Shown one piece after another: positions 1-7,353 of a stretch of 64,000 bases of DNA. The position numbers were made by a program, and so were the translations under genes. How positions within the stretch are numbered: the stretch's first letter is position 1; every line of letters starts with the position of its first letter. The stretch covers positions 2,102,001-2,166,000 of the forward strand of contig NZ_CM125436.1 of NCBI RefSeq assembly GCF_052072235.1. Direction: 5' to 3'. The notes beneath the pieces were generated by a model. It saw only the letters and a program-made list of their open reading frames with translations, searched no databases and was not told where the DNA came from. Source of the stretch: Brevibacillus_D fluminis_A (GTDB lineage: Bacteria; Bacillota; Bacilli; Brevibacillales; Brevibacillaceae).

Positions 1-7
1 TTAGGAA

Positions 8-811
8 GTGACGGTTTTGCACCAATATCTCGGTTTCATCGGCTCCTTCCCGATCCGCTCGTATTCCCTGTTGTTCATGCTCGCCATTTTGCTCGGAATC
101 GGTGTGACGGTCACATTGGCCAAGCTTCAGAAAAAGGACGAGCTTGCCGGCCATCTGCTGAATCTGGCCGTTCCGATGATCATCGGCGCGATCATCGGCT
201 CGCGGTTTTGGGCGGTTTTTTTGTTCGACTGGGCGTATTATTCGCAGCACCCGGAAGAAATCATCGCGGTGTGGCATGGCGGCCTTTCCATACAGGGTGG
301 GGTAGTCGGAGCGATTTTGGTGGGCATCTGGTATGTCCGCAAGCACAACATTTCGTTCTGGGAGCTGGCTGACTTGTGTGCGCCCGGACTGATTCTCGGC
401 CAAAGCATCGGGCGGGACGCCAACTTGATGAACGGCGACGCGTTCGGCGATCCAACCGGCGGGAACTGGGGAATTTTGTATCCGGAAGGGACGAATGCCC
501 GCGCGACGTTCGGCGATCAGCCGCTCTTTCCGGCGGAAGTGTGGGAGGGGCAGATGGATGTGGTGATTTTTGCGATCCTGATGCTTTTGCTGCAAAAACG
601 GTTGACCCGCGGTTTTATGTTCCTCATTTACAACGTGCTGTACAACCTGGGTCGCTTTTTTCTGGAAATGCTGCGCGGCGACTCGCACCGCTTTTTGTTC
701 CATTGGACGACTGCGCAATGGACATCCGTCATTTCGATTCTCCTGTCGGTCGGAATCGGCTGGTATTTGCACATGAAACAAAAACAGACGACAGCGGAAA
801 GCCCGGCGTAA
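8..811 (+). CDS. lgt: Prolipoprotein diacylglyceryl transferase
   Basis: A membrane enzyme that moves diacylglycerol from phosphatidylglycerol onto the lipobox cysteine of prolipoproteins. The sequence shows several hydrophobic segments, the HGGLSIQGG motif near residue 90, and the Lgt signature GRDANLMNGDAFG near residue 135. At 267 codons it fits the family. The start is uncertain: an in-frame TAG at 2-4 limits it, and either GTG at 8 or TTG at 17 (better spaced from AGGA at 3-6) could be used. It stands alone, followed by a terminator. The lipoproteins at 25756 and 45749 would be substrates. Family assignment is firm. Confidence 0.93.
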   Translation: MTVLHQYLGFIGSFPIRSYSLLFMLAILLGIGVTVTLAKLQKKDELAGHLLNLAVPMIIGAIIGSRFWAVFLFDWAYYSQHPEEIIAVWHGGLSIQGGVVGAILVGIWYVRKHNISFWELADLCAPGLILGQSIGRDANLMNGDAFGDPTGGNWGILYPEGTNARATFGDQPLFPAEVWEGQMDVVIFAILMLLLQKRLTRGFMFLIYNVLYNLGRFFLEMLRGDSHRFLFHWTTAQWTSVISILLSVGIGWYLHMKQKQTTAESPA

Positions 812-833
812 GCGAAATGCCGGACAAGCAAAT

Positions 834-862
834 CTCCATCTGCAAGCGGATGGGGTTTTTTT
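834..862 (+). terminator. Rho-independent terminator of lgt
   Basis: CTCCATC pairs with GATGGGG around an 8-base loop and is followed by a run of seven T. It lies 22 bases after the lgt stop. Confidence 0.75.
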
Positions 863-906
863 GTGCAACCGCGGCTTAAGCCAAAAGGATGCCGTAGCCA
901 GGCTTT
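863..906 (+). repeat. Dispersed 40-base motif, copy 1
   Basis: This stretch reads GTGCAACC, GCGGCTTAAGCC, AAAAGGATGCCGTAGCCA and GGCTTT in order. It matches 27473-27515 over about 36 of 40 positions. Both copies begin right after a terminator and contain the perfect palindrome GGCTTAAGCC. Here AAGCC can pair with GGCTT downstream. It may be a structured RNA element or a small dispersed repeat; no class is assigned. Confidence 0.5.
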
Positions 907-976
907 CTAATATGACACATGCTGACATGTTAACAATCTATAATCAGTGGTAGATCAATGAAAGGAGTCATTGCAT

Positions 977-1117
977 ATGAAACCGTTAGAGGGAAAAGTT
1001 GCATTGGTGGCAGGTGCAACACGCGGCGCCGGGGACGGCTCGCAGCCGGACTGCTGGCGCTACATCGTCGAGGTGCAAGATGCAGGCAAACCAGCAAATG
1101 CTGCCGGTTACCGTTGA
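977..1117 (+). pseudogene. Short-chain dehydrogenase remnant with in-frame internal deletion
   Basis: A 46-codon reading frame starts at ATG 977 behind a good AAAGGAG site. Its first 19 residues contain the SDR nucleotide-binding start (KVALVAGATRGAG). The rest, DGSQPDCWRY followed by VEVQDAGKPANA, resembles the C-terminal tail of the same roughly 300-residue SDR group. The core, with the YxxxK active site, is missing, so the product cannot be a working dehydrogenase. Flanking signals remain: TATAAT at 939-944, an inverted repeat ACATG-CTGA-CATGT at 917-930, and a strong terminator. The N-terminal match is seen directly; the C-terminal assignment rests on memory of the family. Confidence 0.65.
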
Positions 1118-1151
1118 TCTGTCCCGAGACTTGCCGATTGGTTGGCATGCA

Positions 1152-1207
1152 AACCGGCAGCAGACGAAGACGTACGACTTGCGTCCGGGTCTGCTGCTGG
1201 TTTTTTT
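1152..1207 (+). terminator. Terminator after the SDR remnant
   Basis: AACCGGCAGCAGAC pairs with GTCTGCTGCTGGTT (one G-T wobble), giving a 14-bp stem followed by seven T. Confidence 0.8.
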
Positions 1208-1234
1208 ACGAAATACAACAATCCGACAGAAACG

Positions 1235-1280
1235 TTGACAAACGAAAAGAACGAGCATATTATAATACCCATAGGGGTAT
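1235..1280 (+). promoter_or_regulatory. Promoter and CstR-type operator 1 of the sulfur operon
   Basis: TTGACA at 1235-1240 and TATTAT at 1258-1263 are separated by 17 bases. Directly downstream, overlapping the likely transcription start, is the palindrome ATACCCATAGGGGTAT at 1265-1280. CsoR/CstR-family repressors bind AT-flanked palindromes with a C-rich and a G-rich half of this kind. Two related 16-base palindromes lie at 4549-4564 and 5101-5116. Confidence 0.82.
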
Positions 1281-1316
1281 ATGTATAAAACATCCCGCAC
1301 AAAGGAGTGACGCACA

Positions 1317-1640
1317 ATGAGCAAAGCGTGGCACGATATTTCTCCGCAAGAGGTTGAAAAACGACTGGCACACAAAAAAGAAGATTTGATGTTGATCGAT
1401 GTGCGCAATCCGGATGAATTCAGCGCAGGGCATATCGCGCAAGCACAGCTGCTGCCGCTGCCGATTTTGCCGATCCGGTTGCATGAAATCCCGAAAGACA
1501 AAACGGTCGTGTTCATTTGCCGCAGTGGCGGAAGGAGCGCACAAGCTTGCGAGTATGCGGCCAATCTCGGGTATGAGCACGTATTCAACATGACGGGCGG
1601 CATGCTGAACTGGCAAGGCGAGCTTGCACACAACAAATGA
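1317..1640 (+). CDS. Single-domain rhodanese sulfurtransferase
   Basis: A 107-residue cytoplasmic rhodanese domain that moves sulfane sulfur as a cysteine persulfide. The active-site loop CRSGGRS is near residue 65, with the usual DVRNPDEF and GHI motifs earlier. It is the first gene of the operon, behind AAAGGAG and the promoter/operator at 1235-1280. Only 12 bases separate it from the next gene. In this context it most likely passes sulfur between TusA-type carriers and the persulfide dioxygenase during sulfide detoxification. The precise donor and acceptor cannot be read from sequence. Confidence 0.88.
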   Translation: MSKAWHDISPQEVEKRLAHKKEDLMLIDVRNPDEFSAGHIAQAQLLPLPILPIRLHEIPKDKTVVFICRSGGRSAQACEYAANLGYEHVFNMTGGMLNWQGELAHNK

Positions 1641-1652
1641 GGGGGAAGCGAA

Positions 1653-2231
1653 ATGGGAGCACATGGAAGCATTGCTGTTGATCTGACGCTCGATTGCAAA
1701 GGGCTTGCCTGCCCGATGCCGATCGTGAAAACAAAGAAGGCGATGGAACAAATCCAGCCGGGCCAAGTCGTAGAAGTTCAGGCGACCGACCGTGGGTCGT
1801 TAGCGGATATGAAAGGGTGGGCGAACACGACCGGCCACCATTACTTGGGGACGCGCGAAGTGGGAGAGGTGCTCTACCACTATTTGCGGAAGGCGAACCC
1901 TGTGGAAGTGAAAGAGGAGGCGGCTTTTCCCCATACGATTTCAAACGATGAGCTGCTTGCGAGGATGAACCAGCCATCGATTGCGATCCTTGATGTGCGC
2001 GAGCCGGCGGAATACGCGTTCGGCCACATTCCCGGCGCTGTCTCCATACCGCTGGGGGTATTGTTGGAACGATTGTCCGAATGGAAACCGAATGAAGAGC
2101 TGTATGTGATTTGCCGGTCTGGCACACGGAGCGATCTCGCCTGCAGGCTCCTCGCCGAAAACGGATTTACCCAAGTGAAAAACGTCGTGCCGGGCATGGC
2201 AGAATGGACAGGGCCAATCGAGCAGGCGTGA
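1653..2231 (+). CDS. TusA-rhodanese fusion sulfurtransferase
   Basis: A 192-residue fusion. Residues about 5-75 form a TusA domain with the persulfide-carrying cysteine in CKGLACPMPIV. Residues about 90-190 form a rhodanese domain with DVREPAEY and the active loop CRSGTRSD. Having carrier and transferase in one chain suggests direct internal sulfur transfer, as in the multidomain CstA of staphylococcal cst operons, though the architecture here is shorter. It has a GAGGGGG ribosome site. It sits between the lone rhodanese and the rhodanese-dioxygenase fusion, all on one strand with small gaps. Domain calls are secure; the analogy to CstA is inference. Confidence 0.88.
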   Translation: MGAHGSIAVDLTLDCKGLACPMPIVKTKKAMEQIQPGQVVEVQATDRGSLADMKGWANTTGHHYLGTREVGEVLYHYLRKANPVEVKEEAAFPHTISNDELLARMNQPSIAILDVREPAEYAFGHIPGAVSIPLGVLLERLSEWKPNEELYVICRSGTRSDLACRLLAENGFTQVKNVVPGMAEWTGPIEQA

Positions 2232-2259
2232 CAAAAGCAAAAAAAGGAGGACAAAAACC

Positions 2260-3408
2260 ATGACAACACATGAAACCTTGAAGGCAATGACCCCGCATGA
2301 ACTTGCGCAAATCGTCATTCGCGAAGAAGAACTGTTCATTCTCGACGTCCGCAACCAAAGCGATTTTCAAGAGTGGAAAATCGAAGGCAAAGGCATCGAG
2401 ATCATCAATATCCCGTATTTTGATTTGATGGACGGAGTTGAATCCGCGCTCGAACAGCTTCCGAACGGGAAAAAGGTGCTGGTCGTCTGCGCGAAAGAAG
2501 GTTCCTCCATCTTCGTCGCGGAACAACTGATCGAGGCAGGAATGCGTGACGTCTTTTATTTGCAAGGCGGAATGAAGGCGTGGAGCGAGCATCTGGAGCC
2601 AGTGAAGGTGGCGGATTTGCATGACGGCGGAGCGCTCTACCAATTCGTTCGGCTGGGCAAAGGGTGCCTGTCCTATATGATCCTGTCCGGAGGGGAGGCC
2701 GCGATCGTGGATACGGCGCGCATGACAGACACCTATGAAGCGTTTGCTTTGGCAAATCACGCCGCGATTACGCATACGGTCGACACGCATCTTCACGCTG
2801 ACCATATCTCCGGCGGGAAAAAGCTGGCTGACAAGACAGGGGCGACGTACTGGCTTCCGGAAAAGGATGCGGCAGAAGTGCAATTCGCCTATGAACCGTT
2901 GGCAGACGGGAAAGAGATCACGGTTGGCACAACAAAAATCGCCATGCTGCCGGTATACTCCCCGGGGCATACCATCGGCAGCACATCGCTGATCGTGGAT
3001 GGCAAATATTTTCTCACGGGCGACATCCTGTTTGTCGAATCGATCGGACGTCCGGACCTGGCAGGTCTTGCGGAAGACTGGGCAGGCGATTTGCGCGACA
3101 CGCTTTACCATCGCTACAAAGAGCTGTCCCCAGACCTGATCGTCCTGCCAGCCCATTTCGGCAGCATCACGGAGCTTGGCGAAGGCGGACTGGTGTCGGC
3201 GCGACTGGGTGATCTTTTTGCCAAAAATCAAGGCCTGCAGATTGCTGACGAAGGCGAGTTTCGCCGCATCGTATCGGAAAACTTGCCGCCGCAGCCGCGC
3301 TCGTATCAAGAAATTCGCCAAACCAACATGGGAAAACTGCGTCCAGACGAAGAGGAACAGCGTGAGATGGAAATCGGTCCAAACCGCTGTGCCGTACACG
3401 AATCCTAA
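2260..3408 (+). CDS. Rhodanese-persulfide dioxygenase fusion (metallo-beta-lactamase fold)
   Basis: A 382-residue protein. Residues about 10-115 are a rhodanese domain with a changed active loop (VVCAKEGSS). Residues about 125-345 are an ETHE1-like metallo-beta-lactamase domain with THLHADH, a later SPGHT histidine, TGDILF and a final PAHF histidine. ETHE1/CstB-type dioxygenases oxidise glutathione, bacillithiol or CoA persulfide to sulfite. Here the rhodanese lies N-terminal, whereas in CstB the dioxygenase comes first. AAAAAAGGAGG precedes the ATG. The downstream TSUP protein could export the sulfite or thiosulfate product. Confidence 0.9.
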   Translation: MTTHETLKAMTPHELAQIVIREEELFILDVRNQSDFQEWKIEGKGIEIINIPYFDLMDGVESALEQLPNGKKVLVVCAKEGSSIFVAEQLIEAGMRDVFYLQGGMKAWSEHLEPVKVADLHDGGALYQFVRLGKGCLSYMILSGGEAAIVDTARMTDTYEAFALANHAAITHTVDTHLHADHISGGKKLADKTGATYWLPEKDAAEVQFAYEPLADGKEITVGTTKIAMLPVYSPGHTIGSTSLIVDGKYFLTGDILFVESIGRPDLAGLAEDWAGDLRDTLYHRYKELSPDLIVLPAHFGSITELGEGGLVSARLGDLFAKNQGLQIADEGEFRRIVSENLPPQPRSYQEIRQTNMGKLRPDEEEQREMEIGPNRCAVHES

Positions 3409-3421
3409 GGAGGAAAAAACG

Positions 3422-3649
3422 ATGAAAGCAGATATTACGGTTGATACAAAAGGAATGGCATGCCCGATGCCGATCGTGAAAGCGAAAAAAGCATTGGATG
3501 GCCTGCAAGCGGGCCAGACGATGGAGGTGCTTTCCACCGATAAAGGGTCGCTGAACGACTTTCAGGCATGGGTGAAGCAAACGAACAATGAGCTGGTGCA
3601 AACTGAAGTGGAAAACGGCGTCTACAAATTCCTGGTGAAAAAAGGCTGA
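3422..3649 (+). CDS. TusA-family sulfur carrier protein
   Basis: A 75-residue single TusA domain with the carrier cysteine in GMACPMPIVKAKKAL. It is closely similar to the N-terminal domain of the fusion at 1653, which suggests duplication inside the operon. AAGGAGG overlaps the previous stop, so translation is probably coupled to the dioxygenase. It likely carries persulfide sulfur between the rhodaneses rather than serving tRNA thiolation. Confidence 0.88.
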   Translation: MKADITVDTKGMACPMPIVKAKKALDGLQAGQTMEVLSTDKGSLNDFQAWVKQTNNELVQTEVENGVYKFLVKKG

Positions 3650-3703
3650 GAAAGCGGTCATGGTCAGCTGGAGCACGGCTGCTTTTGACCGGATGGAGGG
3701 CGT

Positions 3704-4495
3704 ATGGACCTGTATGTTGCCGTCGTCATGGCTGGCATTGGCCTTGTCGGCTCTTTCTTCTCGGGATTGTTCGGAATCGGCGGCGCGATCATCGCGTATC
3801 CTCTGTTGCTGTTTGTCCCGAACGCGCTTGGCATCGCGCACTATAGCGGGCAGGAGGTTTCGACGATTTCGATGTTTCAGGTGTTCTTTGCATCGCTGGC
3901 GGGGATTTTCACCTATCGCGGGCAGAACAAAAAAGGCGGACAGCTGATCAACAAAAGTGTAGTCGCGAATATGGGAATGAGCATCCTGATCGGCAGCGCT
4001 GCCGGGGGCGTGCTTTCTGCCTATCTCTCAGGCGAGGCCATTACCTACGTGTATGGCGGCTTGGCAGTATTGGCCGTGATCCTCATGCTGGGGAAAAAGG
4101 CGGAGGGCGAAAGCGAAGAACAACATTCGTTTTCCTATAACCGTCCGCTGGCTGCCGCGCTTTCGTTTGGTGTCGGCATCGTCTCGGGGATCGTGGGGGC
4201 AGGAGGCGCATTCATCCTGATTCCGATCATGCTGTCGATCTTAAAAATTCCGACCCGTGTGGCAATTGCCTCGTCACTGGCGATCGTGTTCCTCTCCTCA
4301 ATCGGCGGCGTTGCAGGCAAGCTCGCGTTCGGGTCTGTCCCGCTCGCAGCGACGATTTTCACGGTCGCAGGCAGCCTGATTGGCGCACCGCTCGGCAGTC
4401 TGGTCAGCGCCAGGGTAACGACCACGTTTTTGCGGTACGGCCTGCTCGTGTTACTGACGGGGACGGCGATCAAAATCTGGATGGGAATGCTGTAA
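3704..4495 (+). CDS. TSUP (TauE/SafE) family sulfur-anion permease
   Basis: A 263-residue integral membrane protein with about eight hydrophobic segments. It has the duplicated glycine-rich motif of the TSUP family: FFSGLFGIGGAI near residue 20 and IVSGIVGAGGAF near 163. Members export sulfite, thiosulfate or organosulfonates. Its place after the persulfide dioxygenase suggests removal of toxic sulfite or thiosulfate. The ribosome site is GGAGGG. The next operator lies 54 bases after the stop, so the following genes probably have their own promoter as well. Confidence 0.87.
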   Translation: MDLYVAVVMAGIGLVGSFFSGLFGIGGAIIAYPLLLFVPNALGIAHYSGQEVSTISMFQVFFASLAGIFTYRGQNKKGGQLINKSVVANMGMSILIGSAAGGVLSAYLSGEAITYVYGGLAVLAVILMLGKKAEGESEEQHSFSYNRPLAAALSFGVGIVSGIVGAGGAFILIPIMLSILKIPTRVAIASSLAIVFLSSIGGVAGKLAFGSVPLAATIFTVAGSLIGAPLGSLVSARVTTTFLRYGLLVLLTGTAIKIWMGML

Positions 4496-4548
4496 AGCAA
4501 GCCGATGTCCAAGCAGAAGGGACGAGGCATTTATTTTGGCTAAATTTC

Positions 4549-4564
4549 ATACCTATACAGGTAT
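4549..4564 (+). promoter_or_regulatory. CstR-type operator 2
   Basis: ATACCTATACAGGTAT is a palindrome with ATACCT/AGGTAT arms. It has the same 16-base length and ends as the sites at 1265 and 5101. It lies 30 bases before the DsrE-like gene. No clear -35/-10 pair could be assigned. Confidence 0.7.
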
Positions 4565-4594
4565 ATGTAAAAGTTGATAAGGGGGACAGCAAGT

Positions 4595-5077
4595 ATGGAA
4601 AACCAGAAAGAAAAAACGACGATCGTGCTGTTCAGCGGCGATCTGGATAAAGCGATCGCAGCGTACATCATTGCCAACGGTGCAGCGGCCTATGATCATG
4701 AAGTCACCATTTTTCACACGTTCTGGGGGCTGAACGTCATGCGCAAGGACGCACAGGTCCCGGTAAAAAAAGGACTGCTGGAAAAGGCGTTCGGGTGGAT
4801 GATGCCGCGTGGGGCCAATCGATTGGGACTGTCCAAGATGAACATGCTCGGGATGGGGCCGGAGATGATCAAGCATGTGATGAAAAAGCACAATGCATTG
4901 TCGCTGCCGCAGCTGATCGAGCTTGCACAGGAGCAGGGCGTGAAGCTGGTCGCCTGTACGATGACGATGGACCTGCTCGGGCTCAAGCAGGAGGAGTTGC
5001 TCGATGGCCTGGAATATGCAGGCGTCGCCGCGTATTTGGGCGATGCGACACAAGCGAAGGTGAACCTCTTCATCTAA
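4595..5077 (+). CDS. DsrE/DsrF/DrsH-like family protein
   Basis: A 160-residue protein of the DsrE superfamily, small proteins that bind or relay sulfane sulfur. Visible features are the N-terminal beta strand TIVLFSGDLDKA, and a conserved cysteine in LVACTMTMDLLG near residue 124 that is the likely persulfide site. It has an internal hydrophobic, methionine-rich stretch typical of the DrsE2/E3 branch, which is often found with TusA and rhodanese genes. The start is ATG 4595, behind AAGGGGG; an upstream GTG-like extension would run through the ribosome site. Its exact reaction is unknown. Confidence 0.83.
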   Translation: MENQKEKTTIVLFSGDLDKAIAAYIIANGAAAYDHEVTIFHTFWGLNVMRKDAQVPVKKGLLEKAFGWMMPRGANRLGLSKMNMLGMGPEMIKHVMKKHNALSLPQLIELAQEQGVKLVACTMTMDLLGLKQEELLDGLEYAGVAAYLGDATQAKVNLFI

Positions 5078-5094
5078 ACCGTCCCTTATTCGTG

Positions 5095-5116
5095 TATACT
5101 ATACCTGTACATGTAT
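5095..5116 (+). promoter_or_regulatory. CstR-type operator 3 with -10 element (autoregulation)
   Basis: TATACT at 5095-5100 is a plausible -10. It abuts the palindrome ATACCTGTACATGTAT at 5101-5116, just upstream of the repressor gene. The site implies autoregulation. Confidence 0.7.
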
Positions 5117-5134
5117 ACGTTGGGGGGAAGCGAA

Positions 5135-5401
5135 ATGGATTACCAGTACGGTGAAGATATCAAGCGTCGGCTGCTGCGCATCGAAGGTCAGGTGCGCGGC
5201 GTGCTGAAGATGATGGAGGAGCAGCGGAACTGCAAGGAAGTCGTCGCGCAGCTGACGGCGATCCGCAATGCTTCGGATAAAGCGATCGCCCAGATTGTCG
5301 CGGAAAATTTGCAGCGCTGCCTGCTGGAAGAACAGGCGAGCGGAAAAGACACGGGAGCGATTGTGCGGGAAGCCGTCGATTTGCTGGTGAAAAGCCGCTA
5401 A
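5135..5401 (+). CDS. cstR: CstR-type persulfide-sensing repressor (CsoR family)
   Basis: An 88-residue all-helical CsoR/RcnR-family regulator (LLRIEGQVRGVLKMMEE). Two cysteines are placed as in CstR: NCKEVV near residue 33 and LQRCLLEE near 62. Copper-sensing CsoR has a histidine four residues before the second cysteine; here that residue is asparagine, so a copper site is unlikely and reaction with persulfides is favoured. The start is ATG 5135 after GGGGGGAAG; an ATG at 5111 lies inside the operator and lacks a site. The three palindromes at 1265, 4549 and 5101 are its expected targets. Confidence 0.88.
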   Translation: MDYQYGEDIKRRLLRIEGQVRGVLKMMEEQRNCKEVVAQLTAIRNASDKAIAQIVAENLQRCLLEEQASGKDTGAIVREAVDLLVKSR

Positions 5402-5422
5402 AGATGAAGGGGGATTGCCAGC

Positions 5423-5800
5423 ATGGACATTTCAACTTGGGTGTCGATCGCGCTGTATGTGCTGCTCGGCTGGTTTTTGTACACGCGGTTCGCGCCTGTA
5501 AAAGGGCTGCAAAACTTGACTGCTGCGCAGTTTGGGGAGCGTCTGCGCAGCGCGGTCGTGATTGATGTGAGGGAAGCGAACGAATTTCGGTCGGGTCACA
5601 TCCCGCATGCGATTCATATCCCGCTCGGTCAGCTTGACAGGCGGATCGGCGAAATTCCCAAGCAAAAGGAAGTCCTTTTGTATTGCCGAAGCGGCATGAG
5701 AAGCAAGCAGGCGGCGAAAGTGCTGAAAAAGCATGGCTTTGCCCATATCGCTCATTTGCAGGGCGGCATTTTAGCCTGGAATGGCAGTCTGCAGAAATAA
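5423..5800 (+). CDS. Membrane-anchored rhodanese
   Basis: A 125-residue protein with one N-terminal membrane helix (residues about 5-22), then a rhodanese domain with DVREANEF, GHIPHAIHIPL and the active loop YCRSGMRSK. It resembles Bacillus YqhL/YtwF-type proteins. It probably places a sulfurtransferase at the inner face of the membrane, for instance near a quinone-linked sulfide oxidase, although no sqr gene is in view. It is the last gene of the operon, 21 bases after cstR and ahead of a strong terminator. Confidence 0.87.
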   Translation: MDISTWVSIALYVLLGWFLYTRFAPVKGLQNLTAAQFGERLRSAVVIDVREANEFRSGHIPHAIHIPLGQLDRRIGEIPKQKEVLLYCRSGMRSKQAAKVLKKHGFAHIAHLQGGILAWNGSLQK

Positions 5801-5823
5801 CCCCTTTCACGAAGGGGTTATTT
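5795..5823. terminator. Bidirectional terminator
   Basis: AAATAACCCCTTTC pairs with GAAGGGGTTATTT. It lies between the sulfur operon and the converging hypothetical gene. Confidence 0.85.
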
Positions 5824-5836
5824 CTGTGTCAAACTC

Positions 5837-6151
5837 CTACTTCAAGTCAATGATGTTCATCGAGGCAATGTGTCGCTGTGTCTCGGGCGTCCCGTTTTGA
5901 TAAAGCAGCGTATACACTTGCTGGAGCAATTTGTCATACGTATCATTTTCTTCATCGAAATGATAGGGAACGGCGACGACATGTGCGCGCCAGAAGGAGT
6001 GGTAATCGGCCGCGTTCATTTGCTGGAATAGATCGCGCAACAATTTCAGTTCGAAATCGGTTGCCTCGATTTCCAGCTCATAAGCAGCATCGCCCTGATT
6101 TTCCATGATCGTTCCGGCTTGAACAGAGACGTAATATCGTTTTTTGGTCAT
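5837..6151 (-). CDS. Hypothetical protein
   Basis: A 104-residue soluble protein that I do not recognise. It is acidic, with no signal peptide or membrane helix. It opens with KKRYYVSVQAGTI, which looks like a beta strand pair, followed by helices around LLRDLFQQMN and YDKLLQQVYTLLYQNG. A GGGGGAG-type ribosome site precedes it. The small membrane-protein gene lies 18 bases upstream on the same strand, so the two probably form a transcription unit. Coding-like composition and its signals support reality; function unknown. Confidence 0.65.
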   Translation of the reverse strand: MTKKRYYVSVQAGTIMENQGDAAYELEIEATDFELKLLRDLFQQMNAADYHSFWRAHVVAVPYHFDEENDTYDKLLQQVYTLLYQNGTPETQRHIASMNIIDLK

Positions 6152-6169
6152 GGCTCCCCCTGAAAAAAA

Positions 6170-6388
6170 TTAATAAAGTGCGGCCCACAAGATCCAGCCG
6201 CCTGCCAAAAGAAGTAAGGCGACGATGTAAAACACGGCAGCGGTATTGCCCATGATGCGATGTTTGGACATCGAGCTGCCGACCGACATGTCCCTCTCCC
6301 TGTTTTCTTGTTTTTTACCGTACCAAAGGGTGGCGATAAAGCCTAAAATACAAATGATGGAACCAATCGTCAGAAGCATGGGCATCAA
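6170..6388 (-). CDS. Small two-helix membrane protein
   Basis: About 72 residues with two hydrophobic stretches: residues 4-23 (LLTIGSIICILGFIATLWYG) and about 50-70. A short charged cytoplasmic loop (KKQENRERD) lies between them. The start may be TTG 6388, ATG 6385 or ATG 6379; AGGGAG lies upstream with rather wide spacing. It is probably cotranscribed with the following hypothetical gene. Function unknown. Confidence 0.6.
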   Translation of the reverse strand: MMPMLLTIGSIICILGFIATLWYGKKQENRERDMSVGSSMSKHRIMGNTAAVFYIVALLLLAGGWILWAALY

Positions 6389-6486
6389 GCTAATCGTTGC
6401 TCACTCCCTAAAATGCTTTTAACAGTAGTTTGCCACGATAGAAGTGACCTATGCGTGCACTTCGGCCGCGTACGATCAAACAAAAG

Positions 6487-6526
6487 AAAAAAGCGTCGGC
6501 ACATCATGCGTGCAGACGCTTTTTTG
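6487..6526. terminator. Bidirectional terminator
   Basis: AAAAAAGCGTC pairs with GACGCTTTTTT around a 17-base loop. It serves the pentapeptide gene on the minus strand. Confidence 0.8.
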
Positions 6527-6618
6527 CTAGCAGACCGTTTCGGCGAACCCGCCCCACAATCCGTTTGTTTTGCGTTGCTTCCACTGTTTTCACCGCTTTC
6601 GTCGTTACATACATTCGT

Positions 6619-7335
6619 TTAGACGACCGTCACTTTGCTTACATCCGCTTTGTAGCCTTTGAGAATGGCGTAGGTGGCTTTATCCATGACGGCACCGTCA
6701 AAAATCGCTTTTTTCACATCGGTTTTAAACGAGACATTGTGGAAGACGGCATTGCGGAAGGAAGTCCCTTTCAATCCGGCGGAAGAGAAGTCCGTTCCGT
6801 TGAACGTCAAATTGTCCATGCACACGCCTGACAAATCGGAGCTGTGGAAGTCGACATGGTCCAGCCGGCAGTTGGCGAAGCTGGCGCCGCGGAGATTGGA
6901 TCGGATGATTTTGGCTCCGGTCAGGTTGGCGTTGTCGAATTTGACGCGATCGAGATTGCTGCTTTTGAAGGAGCTGTGCGACAGGTCGGAATGGCTGAAG
7001 TCCGAATCTTGCAGATTGCAGTAATTGAACTTGCCGTCGTGCACTTCAATCGACCGCAGATCGGATTTTTGCAAATTGCTCATGGAGAAGTTCATCCCGA
7101 CGATTTTTTGCAGCTTGCGCGTATTGGTACTGATGCCTTCGATCAAATCGGAAATTTCCCCGATGGAGGCAATCGTCCGCGCAAAGGCGGTCTCGTCGTC
7201 CAGGCCTGTCGCTTTCAAGTCATCGAAACGCTCCTGCAAATTGGCGGAAAGCTCCTCTTTCAGCTCACTAATCGGCCCGATCGGCTCATATTGCGCAAAA
7301 ATACCTTCCAGATAGTTTTGGATTCTCACGTTCAT
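6619..7335 (-). CDS. HAAS-domain pentapeptide-repeat protein
   Basis: A 238-residue protein. Residues about 1-75 form a helical domain (ELKEELSANLQERFDDL, then IGEISDLIEG) like the HAAS/permease-prefix domain. HAAS proteins are commonly encoded beside PadR regulators, as here. Residues about 85-215 are pentapeptide repeats of the A(D/N)LXX kind (SNLQKSDLRSIE, NLTGAKIIRSNLRGASF) that fold as a right-handed beta-helix. The start is ATG 7335, after AGGTGGAGGG; a longer GTG start would use the ribosome site itself. It follows padR by 18 bases. HAAS domains may respond to the partner PadR; the role of the repeat region is unknown. Confidence 0.85.
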   Translation of the reverse strand: MNVRIQNYLEGIFAQYEPIGPISELKEELSANLQERFDDLKATGLDDETAFARTIASIGEISDLIEGISTNTRKLQKIVGMNFSMSNLQKSDLRSIEVHDGKFNYCNLQDSDFSHSDLSHSSFKSSNLDRVKFDNANLTGAKIIRSNLRGASFANCRLDHVDFHSSDLSGVCMDNLTFNGTDFSSAGLKGTSFRNAVFHNVSFKTDVKKAIFDGAVMDKATYAILKGYKADVSKVTVV

Positions 7336-7353
7336 TGTTCCCTCCACCTTTCG

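Noticed and set aside
2167..3537. A 456-codon minus-strand frame over the dioxygenase fusion
   Set aside because: Shadow frame caused by G+C-biased third positions; the plus strand encodes clear rhodanese and metallo-beta-lactamase motifs.
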